From positions 9,816,727-9,880,726 of the forward strand of contig JARUPZ010000012.1 in assembly GCA_031213475.1 (NCBI GenBank): a stretch of 64,000 bases of DNA, in the 5' to 3' direction. Below, piece after piece: positions 54,201 to 63,160 of this stretch. A program made the translations under genes and the position numbers. Origin of the DNA: Nereocystis luetkeana. Taxonomy: Eukaryota > Sar > Phaeophyceae > Laminariales > Laminariaceae. Position 1 is the first letter of the stretch. Each line of letters begins with the position of its first letter. Under the pieces are notes generated by a model. The model did no database searches and was not told where the DNA came from. It was given only the letters and a program-made list of their open reading frames with translations.

Positions 54201-55820
54201 CCGCCACAGACAAAAAACGCGTGGGTGGGCAGCGACTACTGCATGGAGTGGGCTGAGAAGTGCTTTCGCAAGAGTCTTATGCAAGGCCGGGGTAGGGTGC
54301 CCGCGGAGCAATCGTTGCTGACCCTGGATAACTTGCACGAACAGACAACGGACACGTTTAAAAGGCATACGTCAAGAGGGAGTGCAACTCCCTGGTGTGG
54401 GTTTTAACCCGGAGGGTGCAAGGACGCACTGCAGCCCATCGATGCAGGCCTTGGGCATTCATCAAGGTCGAGGTTGGGAAGCAACTCGACTTATACCTTG
54501 AGAACGGGGACAATCTGGAACGGTGGAAGAGCAACGCGCTGACTGCATCTGATCGACGCGTCTTGGTCACCAGGTGGGTCGCAACAGCCGTGGATACCGT
54601 GGACAACCGCGCTGGCTACAGGTTTCGCCTGTTCGAGACGGCAGGGAGCCTGATGACGACGGACGGGGCAGGTGACGAGCGAATCAACCTGGAGGGGCTG
54701 AGGGAGCCTTTGGCGTTCATGGACGACGCATGCGACGACGAGGTGGTGGTAGGGGGCGGGGGTGTGGGGGGGGGGGGGATGGGAGCAGTGAGGAGGAAGC
54801 CCACAAGCAAGGAGTTGATGGAGAAAGTGACAGGGATGGCCGCGGGAGGGGGGGGGGGGGGTGGTGATGAGAGTGGAGAGGAAGCGGGTGGGTGAGGGGA
54901 CGAGGAGCAAAAGCAAGGAAAAGGGGAGCAGGACGAGGGCAGTGGGGACGGGGACGAGGACGAAGACAGCGATGAGGTGGGCAAGCACAGTGAGGACGAG
55001 GATGAGGACAGTTAGGAGGAAAACGAGGACAGCTTGGAAGAAGGGGATGGTATAAGGGTTTTATGTTTTTGTTTTGTTGCATCTAGTCTCGTTTGGTTCA
55101 CCTCTTCAAGGTGGTTTACTGTACAGATAACTAGATACGGTATTACCAGTGTTTAGTGGGTCTTTGACAAGACATTTCCTGACTTGTGACTTACAGTACG
55201 TGTTGTACTGTGTGGTTCTCTCCTCGGGAATAGTCCCAGAAATTGACCCTTGAACAACATGAAATACGACCCTCTTTTCATTAATTTTCGTTTGCTCCCA
55301 CATTCTCATCGTATGACATACAGATGTCTCTGACAACGGGAAAGAACCGCTGACTCTGCTGGACAACGAAGACGACATGTCACCGGAGGATGAGGCTATC
55401 GGGATGGTTATGCCGGATGGATTTCGTCTTCAAGAGCCGAGACCACCTGCTCTAAACAACTCTTTAGTCGAACGTGGTGTGTTAGTGAGACTAAGCATGG
55501 GGTGGTTTGGTAGCCGAGCTACTCGCAAGACTCAGGAGCGCACGAAATAAGTTTACGACTGCCGTGTGCATCTTGAAGAAGACCAACGCGTGCCGAGCAT
55601 GAAACTACCGTTATGTGCATACAGCTCGGAAGCAAGCGCAGCGGTGGGTGCCTGGGATTTACTAGAGCGTAACGACAAAGAGCAGACGGGGGGGACAGTC
55701 GGAGTGGGCGGGCAGAACAGTCAGCCGGGAGATTCACAAGCAGGCGGAGAAAAAACGGCAGTCAGTAGCAGGGGGAGAGCATTGACGCCCAACGTGCGTA
55801 ACGTAGACCAGATCGATTGA
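54201..55820 (+). pseudogene. pogo/DDE_1-like (DDD) transposase, intron-containing, decayed
   Basis: WVGSDYCMEWAEKCFRKSL, then LTLDNLHEQTTDTFKRH (second catalytic Asp in L-D-N), DALQPIDAGLG (third Asp, D rather than E) near 54,430, then after a frameshift FIKVEVGKQLDLYLENGDNL, ALTASDRRVLVTRWVATAVD and FRLFETAGSLMTTDG, all in family order. Gly-rich and acidic low-complexity tracts follow. An intron 55,050-55,323 (GTATAAGG ... GACATACAG) joins G to AT in frame, and exon 2 adds LVERGVLVRLSMGWFGSR ... VYDCRVHLEEDQ ... SMKLPL, a compact module resembling a Tudor/agenet-type domain. The N-terminal DNA-binding part and first Asp are missing. In-frame stops at 55,013 and about 55,548 and two frameshifts show it is dead. 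Confidence 0.8.
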
Positions 55821-56018
55821 GTGGCTATAACCCCTATGTACGAGTAGTGCTACAGTAGAGTCGTTGAAGGTGGGCAAGATGAACTTTGATGCCTGCAGTC
55901 CTGAAGAGCATCGTGTCTAACAAATATCCAGTGAATTATGCGTGATCGATGCCATGATGAAAAAAAAACACTCTTGATAACCGCTCAAGAAAAACAAAGG
56001 TCGCATTGGATGACCTTT
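55821..56018. other. Short intergenic gap
   Basis: No feature seen apart from an A-run (55,960-55,970). Confidence 0.4.
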
Positions 56019-56019
56019 A

Positions 56020-56340
56020 ACAATCTGGGAGAAGGGATCTTTAGGTTGGTAGGCTGTTCGGATGCTTTGGTTCCTGTTGGGATCAAGGTACGGGCGAAGA
56101 CCCAACCCAACCTCTGACTCTAACCCTAACCCTAACCCTAACTCTAACCCTAACCCTAACTCTAACCCTGACCCCAAACCGCAGCCGAAACGGGCCTAAA
56201 CTCGCCATAAACGCGGCTACGACGAGTTTGCATCGAACCAGGAAATTTCTCAGATGCGGACGACGATTCCGAAATGCAGACCACGCTACACATTTTTCAA
56301 GTAAAAAACATCCCTAAAGATCCCTTCTCCCAGACTGCTA
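56020..56340. repeat. Inverted repeat enclosing telomeric repeats
   Basis: CTGGGAGAAGGGATCTTTAG (56,028-56,047) is answered by its perfect reverse complement at about 56,313-56,334, and looser complementarity continues outward (GCATT, TAAA). The 0.27-kb interior contains the CCCTAA array. Confidence 0.75.
56117..56170 (-). repeat. Interstitial telomeric repeat (TTAGGG on minus strand)
   Basis: About eight units of CCCTAA, some as CTCTAA, with CCCTGA at the right edge. TTAGGG is the telomere unit reported for brown algae. Internal position and unit decay indicate an interstitial array, not a chromosome end. Confidence 0.9.
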
Positions 56341-56418
56341 AACCTACTCTCGCATTGAACGCCTTTGCAAAAAAAGAAATTGATATTTAAGAATTCGTTT
56401 GGCACCTCTTTGCCAATA

Positions 56419-57126
56419 AGGGTCGTTTCTAACGACAGAATGAAATAATAGCAAAAAACTTGCTATTTTGGCAAGTCATACTTTCCATAAAGTTGCCAAA
56501 ACCTTCTATCGGGAAACACTGCATAATATGTGGCAATATTTGGCAAGTATTCACAACATAACGCCCTCAGAGTTTTCGTCAAACTCCTTACAACAGCAGC
56601 AGGTAGCCGACGGCACGCCGACGCGGTCTATGGAGTAAATGCTGCCGCAGAAAGGACCCCAGGCGCAGCCAACGTACTTTAAAGGTCAGCAGTTCCTCCA
56701 ACCAGGCCAAAACCCCCTGGGAAAAACTGGGGCGGCTGTTGTTTGTGATCCTGTTTTAGTCCCCGCAGAAAACGGTACCCAGGTCCCAACCACCCACGGC
56801 TCACGGCCAGTGTCGCCAGCCCTATCATCGCTGTGATCAATGCCACCTGGTATCCTTCGTATCTCCTTCTATTTCACAAGTCAGAACGAGTCTAGCGTGG
56901 GGCGTCGTGGGGTGGTCTGGTTTGTACAACCTTGCGTAAGCGTTATTGGGCTAAAATAGCAAATATATAGCTCACTTTCCATCAACTTGCCAACGAAGCA
57001 GAACGGAAATATCCAAAACAAAGTTTGGCAAGTTTTTTGCTACTTTGGCAAGCCCATATTTCCATAAACTTGGTATTTTGGCAAATAATTTGCCAAGTAT
57101 GTTGTGTCGTTAGAAATTCCCCTAAA
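56419..57126. mobile_element. TIR element with TTGGCAAGT subterminal repeats (about 0.7 kb)
   Basis: Left end AAGGGTCGTTTCTAACGACA (56,418-56,437) against the reverse complement of the right end, AGGGGAATTTCTAACGACAC (57,105-57,124). Inside both ends lie copies of TTGGCAAGT / ACTTGCC and a TTTCCATAAA phrase, typical of transposase-binding subterminal repeats. The centre (56,590-56,850) is GC-richer and carries an open frame (56639-56836) unlike the AT-rich ends. No transposase is seen, so it is non-autonomous. Confidence 0.65.
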
Positions 57127-57234
57127 AAGAATTTGGATTTAAGCATTTCTGCTGAAATTGGAGGGGAAATAAGACGCGAGACTGAGTTAAAATGGAAAGT
57201 TCTTAAGTGCAGTCGCGTACTGTACTACTGCTTG

Positions 57235-57370
57235 CTGTGCTTAGACTGATTTTGGTTACTTTTGGTTCGGGTGAAGGGGGGGGGGAGGGCTGTGCTTAAT
57301 TTGGTCTGAGAGAGGAGAGGAGAGGGGAGGAGAGGGAGGGAGAGCGGTGGTCTGTGTGTGGTACATATAC
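57235..57370 (-). repeat. Dispersed repeat D, inverted copy (purine-rich)
   Basis: TTTTGGTTCGGGTGA, a G run, TTAATTTGGTCTGAGAG, the AGGAGAGGAGAGG run and GAGCGGTGGTCTGTGTGTG are the reverse complement of the unit at 53,160-53,275. The purine run is expanded here. Confidence 0.7.
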
Positions 57371-57675
57371 CTACAACACTGTCAGCGTGGGATTGAAACG
57401 AACAGCAGAGAGAAAGCGAACGAAGTAGTCTAGAATGGAACTAATCATGGTCATCACGCAGATGGTTCTTGCCCGTCTTCGCCGGGACAAGAGGCACGAA
57501 CCCCGACGTGGTGGTTGCTTGTTGTGGTCGAATAGTCTGGCCATTTTCGGGTAGGTGGGTACAATAATCGGGTACCTCTTGGGGGGTAAGTAGACAAAAT
57601 CGGGTCTTCCCGACGAAAAAGTGGCCGGCATCGGGTGGCGACCGCCGTTGATCAATGAGATGATGTCCTGGGGTC
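57371..57675. other. Spacer, no supported gene
   Basis: Two overlapping minus frames (57371-57655, 57441-57686) without a known motif. Confidence 0.4.
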
Positions 57676-58275
57676 TTCGCGGTCACTGAAACAAAAGGTA
57701 CCAGATTTTGGTCACAGCTCTAAAAAGAACGAGCTCGAAAAAAAAGGAAGAGAAGAAAAACACCACTGATTGTAAGCAGAGTAAGACCAAGGGAATATAA
57801 CAGGCAAACCAAAGCACAAAGCACCCTCCAGGTAGCGGCAGCAGTTTGTGGTACGAGTAGCATAGCCAGATTCTCCCTGCTAGTCCGCCTGGCATCTTGC
57901 TTCCCTGACTGCCGTCTCCGTCCTGCGTTCGTCAACAACTGTACGCCCAGCCCCTCGGCGTCAGACAATACGAAACGAGCGAACCAGGCTCGTCATACAC
58001 CCACGCCACCCGACTCCTTCAATAAGGCTTCAATCAATCGAAGAAAGGAAACGAAAGAAATAAAATGAAAATCACAAAGGATCAGCGCAGGAAAGGAAAA
58101 ACAAAAAAAGAAGACAAAGAAAGGAAGACCACGTTTGAGCCAGCTGCACCAGTTAGCGGCACGAGTAGTATAGCCATGTTCAACTTCCTAGTTGGCCTGG
58201 TGTATTGCTGCCCTGTCTGTCATATCCTTCCTACTTTTGTCCACCACAGTTTCCCTTCTACTCCCCCCCTTTGCC
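57676..58275 (-). repeat. Inverted copy of non-LTR 3' region
   Basis: It is the reverse complement of 59,455-60,010 in order: AGCTCGAAAA-AAAGG, the CACCACTG-TTGTAAGCAGAGTAA phrase, TTTGTGGTACGAGTAG, CTGACTGCCGTCTCCG, CAGACAATACGAAACGAGC, then GCAGCTGG / ACGAGTAGTATAG-CATG. With the direct copy it forms arms of about 0.55 kb separated by 1.2 kb. Confidence 0.8.
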
Positions 58276-58810
58276 CACCTATCCATATTGTGATCTTCTC
58301 ATTGAGTGTCCGCGCAGATTCTCCATCCTTGGGAGACACAAGCCATGCGACGTGTGTGTGAAGCTTTTCGCGTGGTCACCAACCATGCGACGTGTGTACA
58401 TTACAATGCTTCCGCTGTGTGTGGCATATAAATGTATCCGGAATCTGTTAACAGGCGACTTGATAAAGCAGTATTACCGCAGTAGAATAATAAGGGAATG
58501 AAACAGTCGTTACGTTCTCGATAGCCGAGAATGCGCTGCACAAACTACTGCATGCATCTGTTTAGGTTTTTTTGTTGTGGTTTCGGCTGCGTCCACCTTC
58601 CTTAACTCGTGGCCGTAGCCAACAGGGTGGTCAAAAAGGGGGCTACTACTACTTGTTTAGGTGTTTTGCTCATTATGCCGTTGTATTTGCGCATCGGCAC
58701 CCAGCACCCGCTCCTGTCTGTACTGATTATGCGTCCTACGGCTACGTAGAGAGATGCTAGCTACGCTGCTACAAACTTAGAGGGCCAGAGAGAACGTATA
58801 TACCAGGTAC
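58276..58810. other. Spacer between inverted arms
   Basis: Unique sequence with a duplicated CACCATGCGACGTGTGT phrase (58,340-58,395). No gene. Confidence 0.4.
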
Positions 58811-58939
58811 CTGGAAATGGGTGATATACGAAAGTCAGGACATGAACAAACCGGGTTATGTAGAGGGACACATATTAATAGTACACAAACCAGACTGTGC
58901 ACAAAAACGAACACAAGGACGAACACCATATATATATGC

Positions 58940-59455
58940 CACCCTTTCCTACGCGAAGGCCCTCAAGATGGCACGTTGCGAGAGCATCGAAACGACCATT
59001 CGTAAACATCGGCTCTTCTTTACTTGCGGGGGGCGTGGCACGGCAAAGCAAGGAGCGATTACCCAGTCGGGTAATGTTCGGGACGATAGCTGGTGGGGAA
59101 AACCCGAGACCAGGCGGACAGTGTAAGACTTGGCATAGATGCTTAGTCGAAGACCTTGGGGAGTGTTCCGAGCCACCGAAGGGTCAACGGAAGTTGCCCC
59201 TTGGTGTTTGGAGTTGAGACCGTGTTGTGGTCCACTGCAGCCAAAAAGGCGGGGAAGTGGTACCAGGGGATCCTTGAAGCAGGCGAACGGTTCATGGTGA
59301 GGTGGCACGATGCTGAAGCTGAGATGAGTAGGCAGCGCCGCGCATCCGCCGTGGATGGTGTCCAAGGGAATGGGGGGGGAGGGGGCGACAGGAGAAGTGG
59401 CAGAAAAGCCGACCAACGGAATGCGGAGAGGGGGGGAGAACAGGAGGAGTAGAAG
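58940..59455 (+). pseudogene. Non-LTR retrotransposon ORF2 C-terminal tail, copy 1
   Basis: SYAKALKMARCESIETTIRK, HRLFF, then after shifts RQSKERLPSRVMFGTIAGGE, RPGGQCKTWHRCLVEDL and VFGVETVLWSTAAKKAGKWY. The R-LP-R-V-x-FG ... W-x-x-C-x-x-x-DL pattern is the usual C-terminal region after the reverse transcriptase of LINE-type elements. Only this tail is present, as expected for a 5'-truncated insertion. Three frames are needed to read it. A G-run and Arg/Gly-rich end follow. Confidence 0.65.
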
Positions 59456-60400
59456 GGAAACTGCGGTACACGAAAGACTTAGGAAGGAGGTGGCAGACAG
59501 GGTAGCAAGGCACCAGGCCGACTAGGAAGTAGAACATGACCATACTACTAGTGCCACCAACTGGTGCAGCTGGTTCGAACGTGGTCTTCCCTTGTCTTCC
59601 CTTTTTGTTCTGTTTTTTTATTTCTCGCGCTGATTCCCCGAGATTCTCATTTTATTTCTCTTCCTTTTTTTACTGATAAGCCGTATTGAAGGAGTCGTGT
59701 GGCGTGGTTGGATGACGAACCTGCTCTGCTCGTTTCGTATTGTCTGACGCCAAGGGGCTGGGCATAGTTGACAAACGCAGGGCGGAGACGGCAGTCTGGG
59801 TAGCAAGGTACCAGGCGGATTAGTAGGGAGAACCTGGCTATACTACTCGTACCACAAACAGTAACTGCTGCCGCCACACTTGGAGGGTGCTTTGGGCTTT
59901 GGTCTGCCTGTTATTTTCCCTTTGTTATTTTTCCCTTGGTTCTTTGTCTTACTCTGTTTACAAGCAGTGGTGTTTCACTTATGTTTTCTTTTTTTTTCCA
60001 GCTCGTTCTTTTTCAAGTGTTGACCACCTCACTTGTCTGCAGGGGGGGGGGACGACAGATTGTTTCTTTTAGTTTTCTTTCATTCTTGTTTTTTTCTCTT
60101 TCGATTTGTCTTATTTCTTTTTGTTTTCTCTTTGATTGTTTCTTTTTGTTTCTCTATTTCATAGAATGTGTACGACTTGTCTGTCGTATCTAGTACCAGG
60201 TATGATGACATGGCATTTCATTGCCCATGAACGGTTTAATGCGAAGAACACACACTGGTACTACTGTGCTTACTGCATACATACGTGGCAACGCAGTATC
60301 TCTGTGGCGTAGCTATGTGACCACAGAACTTGTATACCTCGTATCTTCTAGGATTGAAGAATCGGCACGGGCACTGGTTGTGCTGGATGTCGACAGGGTT
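59456..60400 (+). repeat. 3' region of the non-LTR element, copy 1
   Basis: Shared with 62,215-63,125: CACTAGTGCCACC-AACTGGTGCAGC, GAACGTGGTCTTCC, CTGATAAGCCGTATT, GGAGTCGTGTGGCGTGG, CAAACGCAGGGCGGAGACGG, GGAGGGTGCTTTGGGC, T-rich runs, CATACATACGTGGCAACG, and CACTGGTTGTGCTGGATGTCG. Long T/C homopolymers and G runs (60,038-60,050) vary between copies. Confidence 0.8.
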
Positions 60401-60789
60401 TTTTTTTTTCTTTCTTTCATTCAATTCCCGTTTGTACCTCTTTGTGTCTTTGTTAGTATGGTCCGTTTTGCTTTTTTTGCGTTTTGCTATCTGCTTCTGT
60501 TTTTGTTTTGTTTTGTTTTTTTTTGCTTCGCTTCATTTCCTTTTTTAGGTTTTTGTCTGCTATTATTAATAGTCTCCTTTTTGCTTCCCTGGTGTTCGCA
60601 GTGGTGGAGTGCGTATGCTTGTTTTTTTGTTTTTGCCTCTGTTTTACTTGAGGTATTTCTTCCACTCCAGAGTTATTGGAGCCTGTCCTGCGACCACGGA
60701 CTGAATTGTATTGTGAGTTAATGTGAGAACAACAACAACAGGTAGAAAGAACGGTTTAATGTGAAGAACACACGCATGCAGAGAACAGA
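60401..60789. other. T-rich spacer
   Basis: Long T-rich plus strand (60,400-60,660); the open frame 60221-60721 is a translation of that (Phe/Leu/Val-rich) and I do not take it as a membrane protein. AACGGTTTAATGTGAAGAACACA at 60,751 matches 63,139 and 60,231. Confidence 0.5.
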
Positions 60790-61550
60790 CACACCTGTGT
60801 TGCACTGCCCACAAAAAAAACACAAAAAAAAATCCCGACAACAGAGCCAATGGAAGCACGTCTTCCGCCTTTTTTTGTTTCTCGAGGACTTTCGTTTTTT
60901 TAACTAGCTCCGAACGTTTCCATCGAGCCAAAATTTGGCAGATCGGATATATATGAGCTCCTTGGTGCACTCCCATGAGTTCTCCAAAGCGACGGCACTT
61001 TCCTGTCCTCCTTCGGCGGGGCGGACCTTGTCGCTGAATGTTGTAAATAAATGTGGTTCGAGGGGCTTGAATTTTCGGTTTATTGTACTAGTAACTGTAC
61101 TGTAGCAAAGTATTTTTTTTCTGCTGTAGAACGAGAAGGAGGAACGTACTCGACCTTCTGGGTTCCTCCAGCTCTTGTTCTACCACAGAAAAAATACCTG
61201 GCTACACTACAGTCAGAGTACGGTGACCGTCCTCGTTCTACAGCAAAAATACTTGGCTGCAGTACAAGAAACCGAAAATTCAAGCACCTGGAACCACATT
61301 TACAACCTTCAGCGACCAGGTCCGCCCCGAAGGAGGACACGAAAAGTGCTGGCACACTCACTCACGGGAGTGCACCAAGGAACTCATATCCGATCTGCCA
61401 AATTTTGGCTCGATGAAAACGTTCGGAGCTAGAGCTGAAAAACGAAAATTACTCAAGAAAAAAAAGGCGGCAGACGTACTTCCATTTATTGGCTTTGTTG
61501 TCGGGACTTTTGGCAATATCAGCTTTGTTTGTGGGCAGTGCAACACAGGT
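60790..61550. repeat. Large imperfect palindrome (about 0.76 kb)
   Basis: The left arm (60,790-61,145) is complementary to the right arm (61,162-61,550) along its length: ACACCTGTGTTGCACTGCCC / GGGCAGTGCAACACAGGTG; CATCGAGCCAAAATTTGGCA and TTGGCTCGATG; TTCGG-GGGGCGGACCT-GTCGCTGAA on both; and TTGAATTTTCGGTTT. The centre is GGAGGAAC-16 bases-GTTCCTCC. The right arm has about 60 extra bases from a local duplication (CTACAG-AAAAATAC-TGGCT twice). Confidence 0.85.
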
Positions 61551-61579
61551 GCAGAGGAGAAAAAATACCGAACTGATAC

Positions 61580-62214
61580 ACGTCCTACTGTGTACTGCTG
61601 CAGTATCAATAATAGTAGTGTACAACAGGCTCACCACCGAGTCCTGTTGCGAGTCATTGGTTTCCAGCGCCGACTTCGTACTGACCATGCCCTCCTCTCA
61701 TCATACGCGAAGGCCCCTCAGATGACACGTTGCGAGAGCATCGAAATGACCATTCGTAAACATCGGCTCTTCTTCGCGGGGGGCGTGGCACGGCAAAGCA
61801 AGGAGCGAATACCCAGTCGGGTAGTGTTCGGGACGATAGCTGGTGGGGAGAAAGAACCCGAGACCAGGCGGACAGTGTCAGACTTGGCATAGATGCATAG
61901 TCGAAGACCTTAGGGAGTTCCGAGCCACCGAAGGGTCAACGGAAGTTGCCCCCTTGGTGTTTGGAGTTGAGACCGCGTTGTGGTCCACTGCAGCCAAAAA
62001 GGCGGGGGAAGTGGTACCGGGGGATCCTTGAAGCAGGCGAACGGTTCATGGTGAGGTGGCACGATGCTGAAGCTGAGATGAGTAGGCAGCGCCGTGCATC
62101 CGCAGTGGATGGTGACCAAGAGAACGGGGGGGGGGGGGGGGCAACAGGAGAAGTGGCAGAAAACCCGACCAACGGAATGAGGAGAGGGGGGGGGACAGGA
62201 GGAGTAGAAGGGAA
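61580..62214 (+). pseudogene. Non-LTR retrotransposon ORF2 C-terminal tail, copy 2
   Basis: This copy starts further upstream than copy 1: VQQAHHRVLLRVIGFQRRLR, then SSYAKAPQMTRCESIEMTIR, LFFAGGVARQSKERIPSRVV, FGTIAGGE, and after a shift EDLREFRATEGSTEVAPLVF and RFMVRWHDAEAEMSRQRRAS. The reading frame is intact from about 61,413 to the stop at 61,890-61,892, longer than in copy 1. It directly follows the palindrome, whose right arm reads into the same frame. Confidence 0.7.
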
Positions 62215-63160
62215 ACTGCGGTAGACGAAAGCAGGAAGGAGATGGCAGACAGGGTAGCAAGGCACCAGGCCGACTAGGAAGTAGTATATGACCATACTAC
62301 TAGTGCCACCAACTGGTGCAGCTGGTTCGAACGTGGTCTTCCCTTGTCTTCCCTTTTGCTTTGTTTTTTTATTTCTCGCGCTGTTTCCCCGTGATTCTTA
62401 TTTTATTCATTTCCCTTCCTTTTTTTATTGATAAGCCGTATTATTGAAGGAGTCGTGTGGCGTGGTAGGATGACGAACCTGCTCTGCTCGTTTCGCCTTG
62501 TCTGACGCCAAGGGCTGGGCATAGTTGACAAACGCAGGGCGGAGACGGCAGTCTGGGTAGCAAGGTACCAGGCGGATTAGTAGGGAGAACCTGGCTATAC
62601 TACTCGTACCACAAACTGCTGCCGCCACACCTGGAGGGTGCTTTGGGCTTTGGCCTGCCTGTTATTTTTCCCTTTGTTATTTTTTCCTCGGTTCTTTGTC
62701 TTACTCTGTTTACAAGCAACGGTGTTTTTGTTATTTTTCAGTTTATTTTCTTTTCTTTCCGGCTCATTATTTTTCAACTGTTGCCCTCCTCGCCTGCGGG
62801 GGGGGGGCACGACAGATTGTTTATTCTATAAATAGTTTTGTCTTTCATGTTCTTCTTTTTTATTTCGATTCGTCTTCCTTATTTTTTGTTTTCTCTTTGA
62901 TTGTTTCCTTTTTTTGTTTCTCTATTTCATAGAATGGGTATGTCATGCCTGTTGTACCTACTATGATGGCATGGCATTGCATTGCCCACCACTGCACTGC
63001 TGTGTGCTAGCTGCATACATACGTGGCAACGTGGTATATCTGTGGCGTAGCTTTGTGACCACAGAACTTGTATATCTTCTAGGATTACAGAATCGGCACG
63101 GACACTGGTTGTGCTGGATGTCGACGGGTAGAAAGAACGGTTTAATGTGAAGAACACATG
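62215..63160 (+). repeat. 3' region of the non-LTR element, copy 2
   Basis: Direct copy of 59,456-60,400 plus the terminal GGTAGAAAGAACGGTTTAATG. Differences are mainly homopolymer lengths and small indels. Confidence 0.8.

Noticed and set aside
56117-56170. True telomere end
   Set aside because: Units are degenerate, few, and enclosed within an inverted repeat with unique DNA and repeats on both sides.
60221-60721. 166-codon hydrophobic frame that looks like a membrane protein
   Set aside because: It is the translation of a T-rich tract; the sister copy at 63 kb does not preserve it.
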